Shown one piece after another: positions 23,850 through 34,561 of a DNA stretch of 64,000 nt. Numbering within the stretch: the stretch's first letter is position 1; each line of letters opens with the position of its first letter. This stretch comes from Cyathus striatus (lineage: Eukaryota; Basidiomycota; Agaricomycetes; Agaricales; Nidulariaceae), in assembly GCA_025738555.1 (NCBI GenBank), contig JAOVFP010000019.1, positions 372,001 through 436,000 of the forward strand, written 5' to 3'. The notes beneath the pieces were generated by a model that searched no databases, was not told where the DNA came from, and was given only the letters and a program-made list of their open reading frames with translations. The position numbers and the translations under genes were made by a program.

Positions 23850-24510
23850 TGAGGTTCTAATTCAATACTACTATTGTATGAATCTATTAAATGATCATAA
23901 GCAATCATTGATTGTTTCTAATTGGATATTACTATTGTATGGATGGTTAGGTGATCATAAACAATCACTGATTGTTTATAATTGAATGCTACTATTGTAT
24001 GAATGTATTAGATGATCATAGACAATCATTGATATATCTAATTGAATATTAGTATGAGTGGAGAGGCAATCATAAACAATCATTGATTTTTCTAATTGAA
24101 TATTATAATTGTATAAATGGTGAGGTGATCATAAACAATCATTGATCCTTACTAATTGAATATTAGTATGAATGGAGAGACAATCATAAACAATCATTGA
24201 TTTTTTCTAATTGAATATTATTATTGTATGAATGGTGAGGTGATCATAAACAATCATTGATTTTTCTAATTGAATATTAGTATGAATGGAGAGACAATCA
24301 TAAACAATCATTGATGTTTTCTAATCCAATATTAATATTAAATGGTGGTTAGGTAATCATAAACAATCATTGATCTTCACTAATTGAATATTAGTATGGA
24401 TGGTGAGGTGATCATAAACAATCATTAATTTTACTAATTGAATATTAGTATGGATGGTTAGGCAATCATAAGCAATCAATGATAACTACTAATTGAATAT
24501 TGCTATTGTA
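23850..24510 (+). repeat. Left subterminal array of about 60-bp repeats
   Basis: About 11-12 units with the core ATCATAAACAATCATTGAT, followed by CTAATTGAATATT and either ATTGTATGAATGGTGAGG or AGTATGAATGGAGAG. The two unit types tend to alternate. The repeated core is a good candidate for transposase-binding sites, by analogy with other TIR elements. Confidence 0.85.
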
Positions 24511-24709
24511 TGGATTTGTCACATTTCCTCACATGTCACAATTGTGACACATCTTCCCGCGCGTCACATATTTCCCGCACGTCACGTTAGTCACATATAT
24601 TCCCGCGCCTCACAAATTTCCCACGCGTCACATATTTCACGCACGTCACATTTGTCACATTCTTTCGCGCGTCACGTTTGTCACATATATTCCCGCGCTT
24701 CATGCTTAT

Positions 24710-25015
24710 CACGCGCGTCACGCTTTTCACGCGCGTCACGCTTTTCACGCGCGTCACGCTTTTCACGCGCGTCACGCTTTTCACGCGCGTCACGCTTTTC
24801 ACGCGCGTCACGCTTTTCACGCGCGTCACGCTTTTCACGTGTGTCACGCTTTTCACGTGTGTCACGCTTTTCATGTGTGTCACGCTTTTCATGTGTGTCA
24901 CGCTTTTCATGTGTGTCACGCTTTTCATGTGTGTCACGCTTTTCATGTGTGTCACGCTTTTCATGTGTGTCACGCTTTTCATGTGTGTCACGCTTTTCAT
25001 GTGTGTCACGCGCGT
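24710..25015 (+). repeat. 18-bp CpG-rich minisatellite in the left arm
   Basis: About 17 tandem units of TCACGCTTTTCACGCGCG. In order, seven units keep CACGCGCG, two have CACGTGTG and eight have CATGTGTG. Long open frames in several phases here are artefacts of the repeat. The right arm has only two to three such units (about 26525-26570). Confidence 0.9.
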
Positions 25016-25125
25016 CACATTCGTCACACTTTTCACATTTTTACATTTGTCATGCTTTGAAATCTTGCCTTTCTTGGGTATTAATCTTTTGATTCACATT
25101 ACATGTCTTATGTGTGTCATTACAT

Positions 25126-26405
25126 TTCTCACAGCATTACACTTGTTATGCTTTGTAAGTATAACACTTGTCATGCTCTTAGTATAGGTGGCAAATTGAA
25201 AACTATATTAATAGATGGATACTCAGCAATAGTATGTGCATGGACCACTTCCTGATACTGTCTGAGTTGTTACCTGATTCATTCTGCCAGTAGTCATATG
25301 CTTACCACAAAGATTAAGCCATGCATGTACAAAGATAAGCAATATTTATCAGAGACACCAACACATACAGCAGTATAGAAGTGAACCTGATTGTCATAGA
25401 AGAAGTTTCTGGGTTGAAGGAAATTCTAAGACAAAGAATTTGTGAGTTGATAGCACATCCACATATCCACAGGTACTAGGAAGGGAAAGTCACCTCTATT
25501 TAATGAATGTAATGTACTGTACTTAAATATGTACAGAACAATGGTAGTGAGCTGAGTATCAAAAAGAGAAATAAGCCCAATTCTATGGTACAGGCAATCT
25601 GCCTGCTCCACATTGTGACACAATATCAGTAAGAGTGGCGATAGTTTACATTACCTCTCTGTATCAATAAAGCAAACTGTCATGTAGTTATATAGAGTAA
25701 GCAGATATGCAACTCAATAATGTGTATTGAAGATATCAGTATAACTAATAGTGATACAAGAATCATGATCATCTAATAACTGAGATGTGTAAGTTTGATG
25801 TGATGTAGAGTTACATAGTTTAATACCATTATATTATATCTCTAGTCTTGATTGTAAAATGTTGATGAACTTACATACACACTACATTTTTCATTCTAGT
25901 TGCTTCTTACTGTTTGACTTCCATAATTTACTAATTGTAATATCCCATGTTATAACCTTCAATTTAGCAAGAACATATTTGTTTCCTTGCTTTAATAATT
26001 TATTCTGCAGTTTTGGATACTTCTGTTCTGTAATGTGAACAATGATATAGATATACAGGTAACCAGACACACATAACTGGCTCAAGTGGTTATATCTTAT
26101 GAAAGATAAATAAAGTTGAAATATTCTACATGTCATAATAAGTTCCAGAAATCTTTTGATCTTATGAAATATGCACAAATGTGACAAATGAGATGTATAT
26201 TGAGAACATGACAAACTTGACATGTGACTTGCATCAAAAACATAATGCAAATGAAAACCATGATAGGGTAATAGTGGATAACAAGTGATATACTGAGTAT
26301 TTCCCACTTCACATAGTTTCAAATTTAGATATGTTTTCAATATCAAAGGCCAAATTAGATTACTGAGCTGTGAAAATTGTGGCCAATGTAACATGTGAAA
26401 AGAGC
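25126..26405. other. Spacer of the foldback element
   Basis: AT-rich, non-repetitive and without a credible gene. The only recognisable content is the SSU rRNA fragment near its left end. Confidence 0.5.
25271..25350 (+). rRNA. Degenerate fragment of the 18S (SSU) rRNA 5' end in the foldback spacer
   Basis: Starts TACCTG at 25271, matching the universal first bases of eukaryotic SSU rRNA. Two blocks agree exactly with the conserved 5' region: CTGCCAGTAGTCATATGCTT (25284-25303) and AAAGATTAAGCCATGCATGT (25309-25328). Similarity fades by about 25350 and no further SSU sequence follows. It is a captured or inserted fragment, not a functional rRNA gene. Confidence 0.75.
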
Positions 26406-26919
26406 ATGATGAGTGACACACATGGGACATGTACTGTGAATCAAAAGATTATTACCCAAGAAAGGCAAGATTTCAAAGCATGACAAATGTAAGAATGTGA
26501 AAAGTGTGACGAATGTGACGCGCGTGACACACATGAAAAGCGTGACGCGCGTGAAAAGCGTGACGCGCGTGACTAACATGAAGCGCGGGAATACGTGTGA
26601 CAACTGTGACGCGCGAGACGAACGTGACACGCGGGAATATATGTAACAATTGTGACGCGCGTGACAACCATGAAGCGTGGGAATATATGTGACAATTGTG
26701 ACACGCGAGAATGTATGTGACATATGTGACTAACATGAAGCGCGGGAATATATGTGACAATTGTGACGCGCGAGGCGAACGTGACACGTGGGAATATATG
26801 TGACTAACGTGACGTGCATGAAAAACGTGACATGCGGGAAATATGTAACACGCGGGAAGATGTGTGACGCGTGGGAAGATGTGTCACAATCGTGACATGT
26901 GAGGAAATGTGACAAATCC

Positions 26920-28330
26920 ATACAATAGCCATTGATTGCTTATAATTGCCTAACCATCCATACTAATATTCAATTATTAAAATTAATGATTGTTTATGAT
27001 CACCTCACCATCCATACAATAATAATATTCAATTAGAAAAGATCAATGATTGCTTATGATTGCCTAACCATCCATACTAATATTCAATTAGTAAAAATCA
27101 ATGATTTTTTATGATTGCCTAACACCATTCAATATTAATATTGGATTAGAAAACATCAATGATTGCTTATGATTGCCTCTCCATTCATACTAATATTCAA
27201 TTAGTAAAAATCAATGATTGTTTATGATCACCTCACCATTCATACAATAATAATATTCAATTAGAAAAATCAATGATTGTTTATGACTGTCTCTCCATTC
27301 ATACTAATATTCAATTAGTAAGGATCAATGATTGTTTATGATCACCTCATCATTCATACAATAATAATATTCAATTAGAAAAAATCAATGATTGTTTATC
27401 ATCACTTAATACATTCATACAATAGTAATATTGATTTAGAACTTCAATGATTGCCTATGATCACCCAATGCATCTATACAATAGTAGTATTCAATTAGAT
27501 AAATCAATGATTGTCTATAATCACCTAATACATTCATACAATAGTAGTATTCAATTAAAAACAATCAGAGATTGTTTATGATCACCTGTCATATCCGTAA
27601 CAATCCCTGTACCATTGGAGTCAACTCCGCTTTTACTCCGCTTTTAGTATGTTTCCTCCGGACTATGTATACTTATTATATATCGAACTCCCCTTACTAA
27701 TGTTTACTTGTAACTGTTTACTTGTTCCTTCCCTTTAATATTTCTACCTTGTTCTCCGGCCGCGGCCATTTCTCCTATGACTATAATCTAGAGGCGTACT
27801 ACTAGTTTACCATGTTCTACATTTCATGGAGTTTACTTAACCCTAGGATGCCACATACCCATGGGCATTACTCCGTACGCATTCGGACAAAGTAGTTTAC
27901 TATATAAACTACTCCTGTAATGTAGATAGACTTCAGTTTCAAATCAACTACGTTTACACCCTTCTCCCACTTGGGCCTTGAGCCAACTCCGCTATTTTGT
28001 CACTTACTCCGCTTTGTTCTAAATACGGAACTGGAAGTCCAAGGGGCGCAACACACAAGTTGAAGCCAACGTTCCACTACTCCCGTACTTGTTCATCATC
28101 TCCACACACCCTACTAACGTTGTACAAGTTACTCCGCTATTAGACTATCTACTCCGAGGTTCTTGTCCCTAGTGGAATAGAACGGGACGTGACATCACCT
28201 AACCATCCATACAATAGTAATATCCAATTAGAAACAATCAATGATTGCTTATGATCATTTAATAGATTCATACAATAGTAGTATTGAATTAGAACCTCAA
28301 TGATTGTTTATGATCCCAATCATAAAATAG
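26920..28330 (-). repeat. Right subterminal array of about 60-bp repeats (inverted)
   Basis: Inverted counterpart of the left array with the same unit types; it is interrupted by the solo LTR at 27587-28194. Confidence 0.85.
27587..28194 (+). repeat. Solo LTR related to the chromovirus LTR
   Basis: 608 bp, TGTCATATCCGTAACA to GGGACGTGACA, with the same internal landmarks as the LTRs at 10557 and 18776 (ACTATATAAACTACTC, AATCAACTACGTTTAC). A perfect 5-bp target duplication TCACC lies at 27582-27586 and 28195-28199. It interrupts the right arm of the foldback element. Confidence 0.9.
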
Positions 28331-28656
28331 CATGGCTTATTCGATTGGGGCAATCATATAACACTGCTGTTATATGATCAAAATGGCTGGCACCCCTCAC
28401 GCCTGGCTTTTGACCAATCGCACATTCACTTAGTGGGTGCTACATCTATGGTAGTAGTTGTGGCCGCTCTGACAGCGCCGCAGTGGTTACTATCCTGTGG
28501 AGGTACGTCAGAAGGACAGAAATCCAAGGCAATAGCCCTTGGTATGATCGCAGGTCGTACGATTGAAATAGTGTAAATCATAACCAGAACATCGGAATCT
28601 CGGTTTCTCACCTCCAGTCCTGTTGTAATCGTCGCTTAGAACCTGGGCTCACTATA

Positions 28657-29088
28657 TCACTTACATTTTACCTTCACTGGGCCATCGCTAGACAGCTTCA
28701 AGAAAGCTACCGGCATGTACATTGCCGGGTAGCAAAAATTGATCTTATTTTTGACCGCCGTAGTGCTGCCATTGGCCTGTGAATAAACTCGCGTGGCTTG
28801 ACAGCTCACCCAGATCGGAGGATCTGACACCTCTTGCAATATTCTCTGCGGAAGGACCTTTGGGTGATAGATGAAGGGTACACCGAATCTAAGAGTTTCG
28901 TATAGGACTGGCTCTACAGTTAGTGGGCTATACAGTGTATACATATTATCACAAGAATCTCACAATCTTTACACTCGTTTGGAAACAGTCGCTAAGTGCG
29001 CATCTGTGCGACAATATGGGCCCGGGTAGGTGCGGATAACTCACCGAAATATCTCGTCCTCAATTTCGGTAGGAAAGTTAAACTGCAT
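28657..29088 (-). pseudogene. F-box-like Agaricomycete protein, copy 3, relic
   Basis: Starts MQFNFPTEIEDEIFR as copy 1 does, but the next codon (Trp in copy 1) is TGA. After HLATVSKRV the Gln codon is TAA and another TGA follows. A second segment carries VEPVLYETLRFG, the family hallmark after the first intron. Nothing homologous to the rest of copy 1 follows before 28657. Both early stops differ from copy 1 by single bases. Confidence 0.65.
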
Positions 29089-29099
29089 ATATGGTATGT

Positions 29100-30160
29100 A
29101 CAGCACAGAACCAAGGAGATTTAGACCAGAGGAAGTGACAGGGGAGCAACAGGGGAGCAAGAGCAAAGGTCAAGACTGTCTGGCTTGGTCTGTCTGGCTT
29201 CTAAAAAAGAGCCTTCGTTGGTGTTGCGGCCATGTGATCGTGTAGTCTCGGTCACCCATGCGATTGGTTGGAGCCGAAACTTTGTACTTATTACATAAGT
29301 GTAAGTACCTGGTGACATAGGCAGCTTCACTGGGCTCAAACCACTGTCGACGCTCATCGCAACTCATTGCATCACCGCCACATGCCTTTCAACAGACACC
29401 ATAGTAAAACTTGAAGTAAATAGATAGCCGCTTTTACAGACAGAACCATTGGTGACAAAGCCAATCACACACTCAGCAAGTTGTAGTTGTCAATGTCTCA
29501 AGCTCAAGCTCACAACTTGTTCACAACTACCACTGTTGGATTACGTGCGAACCTAGGCTTTTGATCAATCATGGTCTCCGTTCTCACTTTCCAAGGCATT
29601 CATCCATAATACCCTTTGTAGATCCGAATAGAGCAATAAAAAGATTGAACAATGGTATCTGAACACCTGACTCTCCAACGTACCTTTCCCTAAAGTTGAT
29701 CTATTTCATTTCTGTCGCCCAACGCCTGCATAGTGCGGCGAAAATACTTATACTGGCAGTGGAGTTCGTCTCCACAGATCACAATGGTGTCACACATACT
29801 CTTGGAGCTGATATTAGGGTCATTTCACCATCGGTTACGATTGAGGTGCATATCAAATATGCATGACATATTTATCTGCAGGCTTCTTTATACTACTCTC
29901 CGCATCCAGCTGACTCTTTTTAACTCAATTCCCATCATATCGCATGCCACTGAGGATAATAAGATTAAAAAAATCCAGGATCGCTCCTCAAAGAACACAA
30001 ACAAATGCGTGCCTTCCAGCACCTGTGGGGTGGCTTTGACAGTTCATGCTCGCTTCCGTCTTAAAGTCTGCTTGAGTTCTGCACACTACGACGAAGTCCA
30101 AATTGATAATGACAGAATGAATGGTCTAGGATCCGATTCATGCACACTTGCGTCCTTCCA
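29100..30160. other. Intergenic, no supported gene
   Basis: The last few hundred bases resemble the sequence upstream of the other inhibitor-like copies. No coding signal recognised elsewhere. Confidence 0.4.
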
Positions 30161-30170
30161 CAAACGGTCG

Positions 30171-30187
30171 ACCTCCAGGTATTTAAG
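30171..30187 (+). promoter_or_regulatory. Conserved promoter box plus TATA of inhibitor-like copy B
   Basis: ACCTCCAGGT followed directly by ATTTAAG, 89-98 bp upstream of the start codon. The same block occurs 85-90 bp upstream of copies C, D and E, far better conserved than the surrounding sequence. Confidence 0.55.
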
Positions 30188-30268
30188 CAAGGAAAACAGT
30201 GCGTCGAAGATTCAACCTACACTTTGATTTTCAAACTTCTTCTCCGAAACATTTACAACTATTACGCA

Positions 30269-30939
30269 ATGGCTATTCCAAATGGAACCTATCGTATCGA
30301 AAAGAACGGAAACGGTGTTCTCACATTCGAAAATAACGAAGAGATGAGCCTCACCATCCTTGTCCAGTCCAATCAAGTAGTGCGTTCAATTCCAGTACTT
30401 ACAGCTTGCTTCATAACTTACTATAACCAATTTTTAGTGGATTGTAGAGAAAGCTCCTGATGGGAACTATACCATTCAGAACAATGGCAATGAGGGATAT
30501 TTCCTTGCTCCCGCCGAGAAAGAGATACAGGAGAATAATCATCTTGTTTCCAAACGTGATCCTTTCGCATGGCGTATTCAGCCTTCAAGTGAACCTGATC
30601 GATTCCAGTAAGCCCCTTTGTGTCTAGCAAAATGAAATTATCGCTGAATTATCATCCAGCATTGTTGTTCCGGGAGGTCCTGTTGATGGCCGTGAGTATG
30701 CCGCTGATTTGGCTCTTGAGCTCATTTTCCCTCCCAGGGTGAGTTTACATGATTCTTCTGCATTAAATGAGCATGAACTTAATCAATTTTCATAATGTGT
30801 ATAGACTGCTTTGCGCGCTTTGCATGATAAAGATACTTCTCAAACCTGGTTCTTCAGGAAGATTGAGGACTACAGTTGGGGTCATGCAAACACTACCAAT
30901 TTCATATCTCAACAATGCGAATTTTTGGGCACAAACTGA
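30269..30939 (+). CDS. Small beta-trefoil-like protein (possible I66/mycocypin-type inhibitor), copy B, C-terminus altered by a transposon
   Basis: Exons 30269-30379, 30438-30607, 30660-30738 and 30805-30939. Family landmarks are MAIPNGTYRIEKNG, WIVEKAPDGNYTIQNNG, NHLVSKRDPFAWRIQPS, VVPGGPVDGREYAADLALEL and TWFFRKIED. Related copies end with GAC TAG at this point. Here a Tc1/mariner-like element has inserted into the TA of that TAG, so the codon now reads TAC and translation continues 22 residues into the element before TGA at 30937-30939. All three introns and the reading frame are otherwise intact, giving 164 aa instead of 142. No signal peptide, so the product would be cytosolic. Confidence 0.7.
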
Positions 30940-31927
30940 CTTCAGATTCAGAATCAGCAACCTCAGAAACGTCCAAAAACGATGTTTTCGGAAAATTCCC
31001 ACGAGAAAATGGGTTGGCCAAAAATTTTGACCAAAAAATTGACATGCTACAGGGTCAAAATCTACCTGAGTCAGGCTGTGGACTGTATCATGAACCTATT
31101 ATGGTATAGAAGGGAATTGACAAGTCTCGGGAAACCCAATTTTTGGTTCAAAACTACTCAAATTTATAACTACATACATAATAAGTATGCCCTAATAAGT
31201 ATTTCTAAAGTAACCGCCAAACAAAGGACACACATCATGCTGACACATCAGAGGTTGCTGACCAAGTCTGTCAGCCGTCTACTCCACTAGTTGCTGCTTT
31301 GATATCTTTGATGGGTACCTCAAAGTTCAAAATTGAGTCAATGTTACAAGTTCTCATCAACATAGTATTTACTTATAATGAATCTATGACTTGTCAAGAA
31401 TTAAATAGTTTGTCTAATGTTACTTTAAAGTTTGTAGCAATTAGTATATGATACTACTTGGTTACATATATCTTAATAGTATAGTATTCACTTGCAATCT
31501 ACAAAAGTTTTATATTTCTGCTGCTTCTACCACAATGTTACTCAATAAACTATTTGAGCAAGATTTAATACATTTTAAAGGATTTTAGGGCATTTTTCAT
31601 GGTGTATACTATAGGTATGGCCAGTTACTTAGCCATTTTTTGGTGTCGGCACCGGTACTCTGGTGGGAATTATTTTTACGGAATTATAACTAGATTAATG
31701 AAAGGATGCCGAAAATGATTTTTTCGAGATTTTACCTGTTTTTTTCGGCGATGGCCAAATTTTTGGGTCAAAAATGCAAAAAATCAGTTTGAGCGAAATT
31801 GGCTCGTGGAAATCAAAAGAAAACCCTCGAAATATGCTATTCCGATGGTTTTCGGAGGCCAGAAGACATTGTGGGTGTGGGAAAAAATCAACCAAAAAAG
31901 TTGGTGGTGTTTGCATGACCCCAACTG
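30873..31927. mobile_element. Non-autonomous Tc1/mariner-like element in a host stop codon
   Basis: 1,055 bp, ends CAGTTGGGGTCATGCAAACA in inverted orientation (about 28 bp with one mismatch), flanked by TA at 30871-30872 and 31928-31929. CAGT termini with TA duplication are typical of Tc1/mariner. No transposase frame is present. Sequence right of the element (31930-32100) continues the 3' flank known from copy C, proving the insertion. Confidence 0.85.
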
Positions 31928-31929
31928 TA

Positions 31930-32600
31930 GTAATGGATCAGTTGAGGACTTGTGTGGGAAACTTGTATAGTATGGACCAGGTTAGATGGTGAACTGTACC
32001 TGTGAGAATTGTAAAGAATGTTGCTTTGAAATTTGAAGTGCGATTAACGATTTGTTCAACCTCTGGTGAAGCTTTGAAGGCTGCCTTACTGCCATTTTTG
32101 AAACTTGATTTACTGCTTTGAGTGCTACTCGTGTGTAAGTTTATAGAAACCTTCAGCTTCGTAGTCGCCATGGGCAACCAGTTTATTATGCCCGAAATAT
32201 AGCTAGAGCTCAGGAGAACAACCTCGACCTTAGAAGCATTCGATTCACTAAAGATAAATATCAGAACGTGTTGCACTTACCTCATCGACAAGCTGTGAAA
32301 CGCACAAAATCACCTGCCAGCCTCATTCCGTCAGACACATTCCAAGACACAACAGATGATTGGTAATTGGCAGAACTCGCCGGCACTACGCTTGGATTCC
32401 AAGCGTACATTTCAATGTTCATGATCCTACTTGATCCTCTTCTCGATTTTATAACTCTTGAACTCAATGGTTATACTCTACGAAATGTCATCTTTGAAAC
32501 CATTGGATGGCATTACTTACATCTGCGAGAAGGCACCAGAACAGGCTGGGTGGTGTGATAAATCAATGTATGTCTTAATGGGTTAAGAAATAGAAATAAG
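31930..32600. other. Duplicated 3' flank of inhibitor-like copy B
   Basis: Homologous in inverted orientation to about 51300-52040. Contains short frames in both copies, but the frames are not conserved, so I read it as non-coding or decayed. Confidence 0.5.
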
Positions 32601-32698
32601 GGTAAAGGGAGGTTGATGTTGAGGGGAGCGGTTGCTTTATATCGTTGATTCGTTGTCACCTACAGCAGACATTTATCGATATCGATATTTATAACTCA

Positions 32699-32795
32699 TC
32701 GAGTATGGTGTAACGGCTAATATTACCGCCTTTCATAAGTGACGTTATAAGTGTTAGTATCGCGGTAGCTCGGGGTTCAATTCCCCGTACTCGAA
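32699..32795 (+). tRNA. tRNA-Glu (anticodon UUC) with a 25-nt intron
   Basis: Perfect 7-bp acceptor stem TCGAGTA/TACTCGA, D-arm GTGTAACGGCTAATAT typical of tRNA-Glu, anticodon stem ACCGC/GCGGT with loop C-T-TTC-A, T-arm CGGGG-TTCAATT-CCCCG. The intron 32736-32760 sits in the canonical place, one base 3' of the anticodon. Confidence 0.92.
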
Positions 32796-32799
32796 TGGC

Positions 32800-34560
32800 T
32801 GAATCATTGCCATGTTTCTCTGTCATTCGAAGTACAGAATTGTCGACTGGAGAAACATTTAATTGCAGCACTGTATTGTACCGTTCTCCAGAGATATCCA
32901 GGGATCTTTTACCCCTCCGAAGTTGAGATCTGAGACTGGATAAATATTACGATTTATTGCGTAGATTAGTACGTTGTTCAAGAGCGACGGTGCTTGGAAC
33001 GTGCGAATGTGATAATTTCCCAACCCGTACTGACGGGTACAAACCGTCCCATACAGAGTCTCTCTTTTACCTCAGACGGTACGGTGTTTTGTTGAATATT
33101 ATTTGAAATATTTGAAACATAGATTTATAACACACGGAAAAGCGGGGAGCCCTTGCTTGCTAGACTGTGACCTCGAACTTAGAAATATCTAGGAGAAGGA
33201 AGTAGCATCCGCATACTAAAGAGATGTCAGATACAGAAATAAATGTTCAAAACGCCAAATAATTATCTGAGAGTTAGATTGTTTCCGTCGGACATTTCCA
33301 GGTGATCTATGATATAAAGAAAGTCGCTCAATGATGATTAGTGGAAACAATCTGCGGACACTGCCCACTACCAAGCTTGCATTGTATGATCCTAGATGAT
33401 CCTACCTCTCTCGATGTCTCGAGCCCGATGTATGCATTCGAATTTGCTATTACCTCCGTTGGCCTCGAGCCGGAATGGAATATGTGGGAGGGAAAGGCAC
33501 AGAATTCAGACAGACAGATGGATAGCTATAGATAATTATATACTCACAGACGACATTGCATTTAATTTATCCATGATTGAATGGGACAAGGGGGGATTGA
33601 GGGGGACGATTACTCAAAATAGGAGGTGATTATTAGTGAAGTTACGAGACTGTGTACTTTTGAAGTCGTATTTATTAGACTTACCTCGGTAATCGAGTCT
33701 GCTGGCATTTAATGGGCCCGGTCTGGAGTCATTTCATCCAGCAGGCGGGGCAATACCGCCTGTAAAGTATTAGTATAAAGTACGTGCGCTTATGACAAAA
33801 GTACGAGATATGCACGATACCTTTCCGGATCGAATAAAATCTCGCGACACATTAGTAATTGATATTCATGCTTATTTTTGCTTTTTCCATCCTAGGTGCC
33901 GTGTGATCCCGTCTTAAAGACTCTGACAATGACTCAGGGCAAAGTTCATTCGGTCAGAAGACCAGTCAGAAGGTGGTGTTACGCGGAAGTTCGAGGGGTG
34001 GAAATTTCTAGTACTAAGTCCATGTGCAACATAAACAGGATGTTGTTAGCCTGCAGGATTTTAGTAATGTGTACCTTTCTTGACATTTTCAAAGTTCTTG
34101 TTCTTTTTAAAGGTTGTGTGCGCCAAGGGATGGGTTAAGACGTGAGTAGTACTGACTCTGAGTTCTGCCAGACTGTACCACAAGGAGAGCGCGTCATCAT
34201 GATTCAACACTGCGAGCTCTATTTAGCCTTATTTGGCTGAGACGTATTCCATCTTATCTTCGAGTTATCACCCGTTCGAGGGAGAGGAATGTAAGGTACT
34301 CTGATAACTCGCTGGGGTATCGCCCTTCTGTTTCATTCGTGTATATATACGATATCCAGTAACTACATACATATCGACATACTACGCAAGTCAAAAAAAA
34401 AAAAAGCAAAAGCAAAAATAACAGAAAGTAAAAAGACAATTACGAGAGCAATTCGAGTACAATTGAAGAACAGGTAAGCATAAATATACGTGGGTGACTG
34501 CCAAAGCCAAAGTAAGTACGTGTGTGCATGATATGAGCATTAAACAAAGGAACTCCAGTA
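32800..34560. other. Intergenic with a degenerate repeat
   Basis: About 33265-33410 resembles the duplicated flank at 32320-32430 (shared TTCCGTCGGACA and GATCCTA motifs), suggesting a third, older copy of that block. No gene supported. Confidence 0.35.
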
Positions 34561-34561
34561 A

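Larger units (their letters stand above)
23751..28396. mobile_element. Foldback-type (giant inverted repeat) element, possibly a non-autonomous MULE
   Basis: Outer ends share GTGCCAGCCATT in inverted orientation, and identical 9-bp sequences TCACGCCTG flank them (23742-23750 and 28397-28405). The left arm (23751-about 25125) and right arm (about 26406-28396) are inverted copies of each other over more than 1.3 kb, around a 1.28-kb spacer. Each arm has, from outside in, a unique approximately 100-bp end, an array of about 60-bp repeats, and CpG-rich short repeats. No transposase is encoded. A 9-bp target duplication and long TIRs are typical of Mutator-like elements; tandemly structured TIRs are typical of foldback elements. 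The outermost few bases differ between ends (CATAA versus GGG), so the exact terminus is uncertain by some nucleotides. Confidence 0.8.

Noticed and set aside
23850..24510. Regular repeats resembling a CRISPR array
   Set aside because: Units are contiguous and themselves repetitive without unique spacers, the host is a fungus, and the array is mirrored in the other arm.
24493..25187. Long open frames on both strands in the minisatellite
   Set aside because: They merely translate the 18-bp repeat (TRVTLF or MKSVTH periodicity) in several frames and have no independent coding features.
25271..25350. Functional rRNA gene
   Set aside because: Only about 80 diverged bases of the SSU 5' end are present; nothing of the remaining rRNA follows.
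33690..33790. Possible third full tRNA in this interval
   Set aside because: GGCGGGGC and ACCGCC can pair, but no acceptor stem or T-arm is present.
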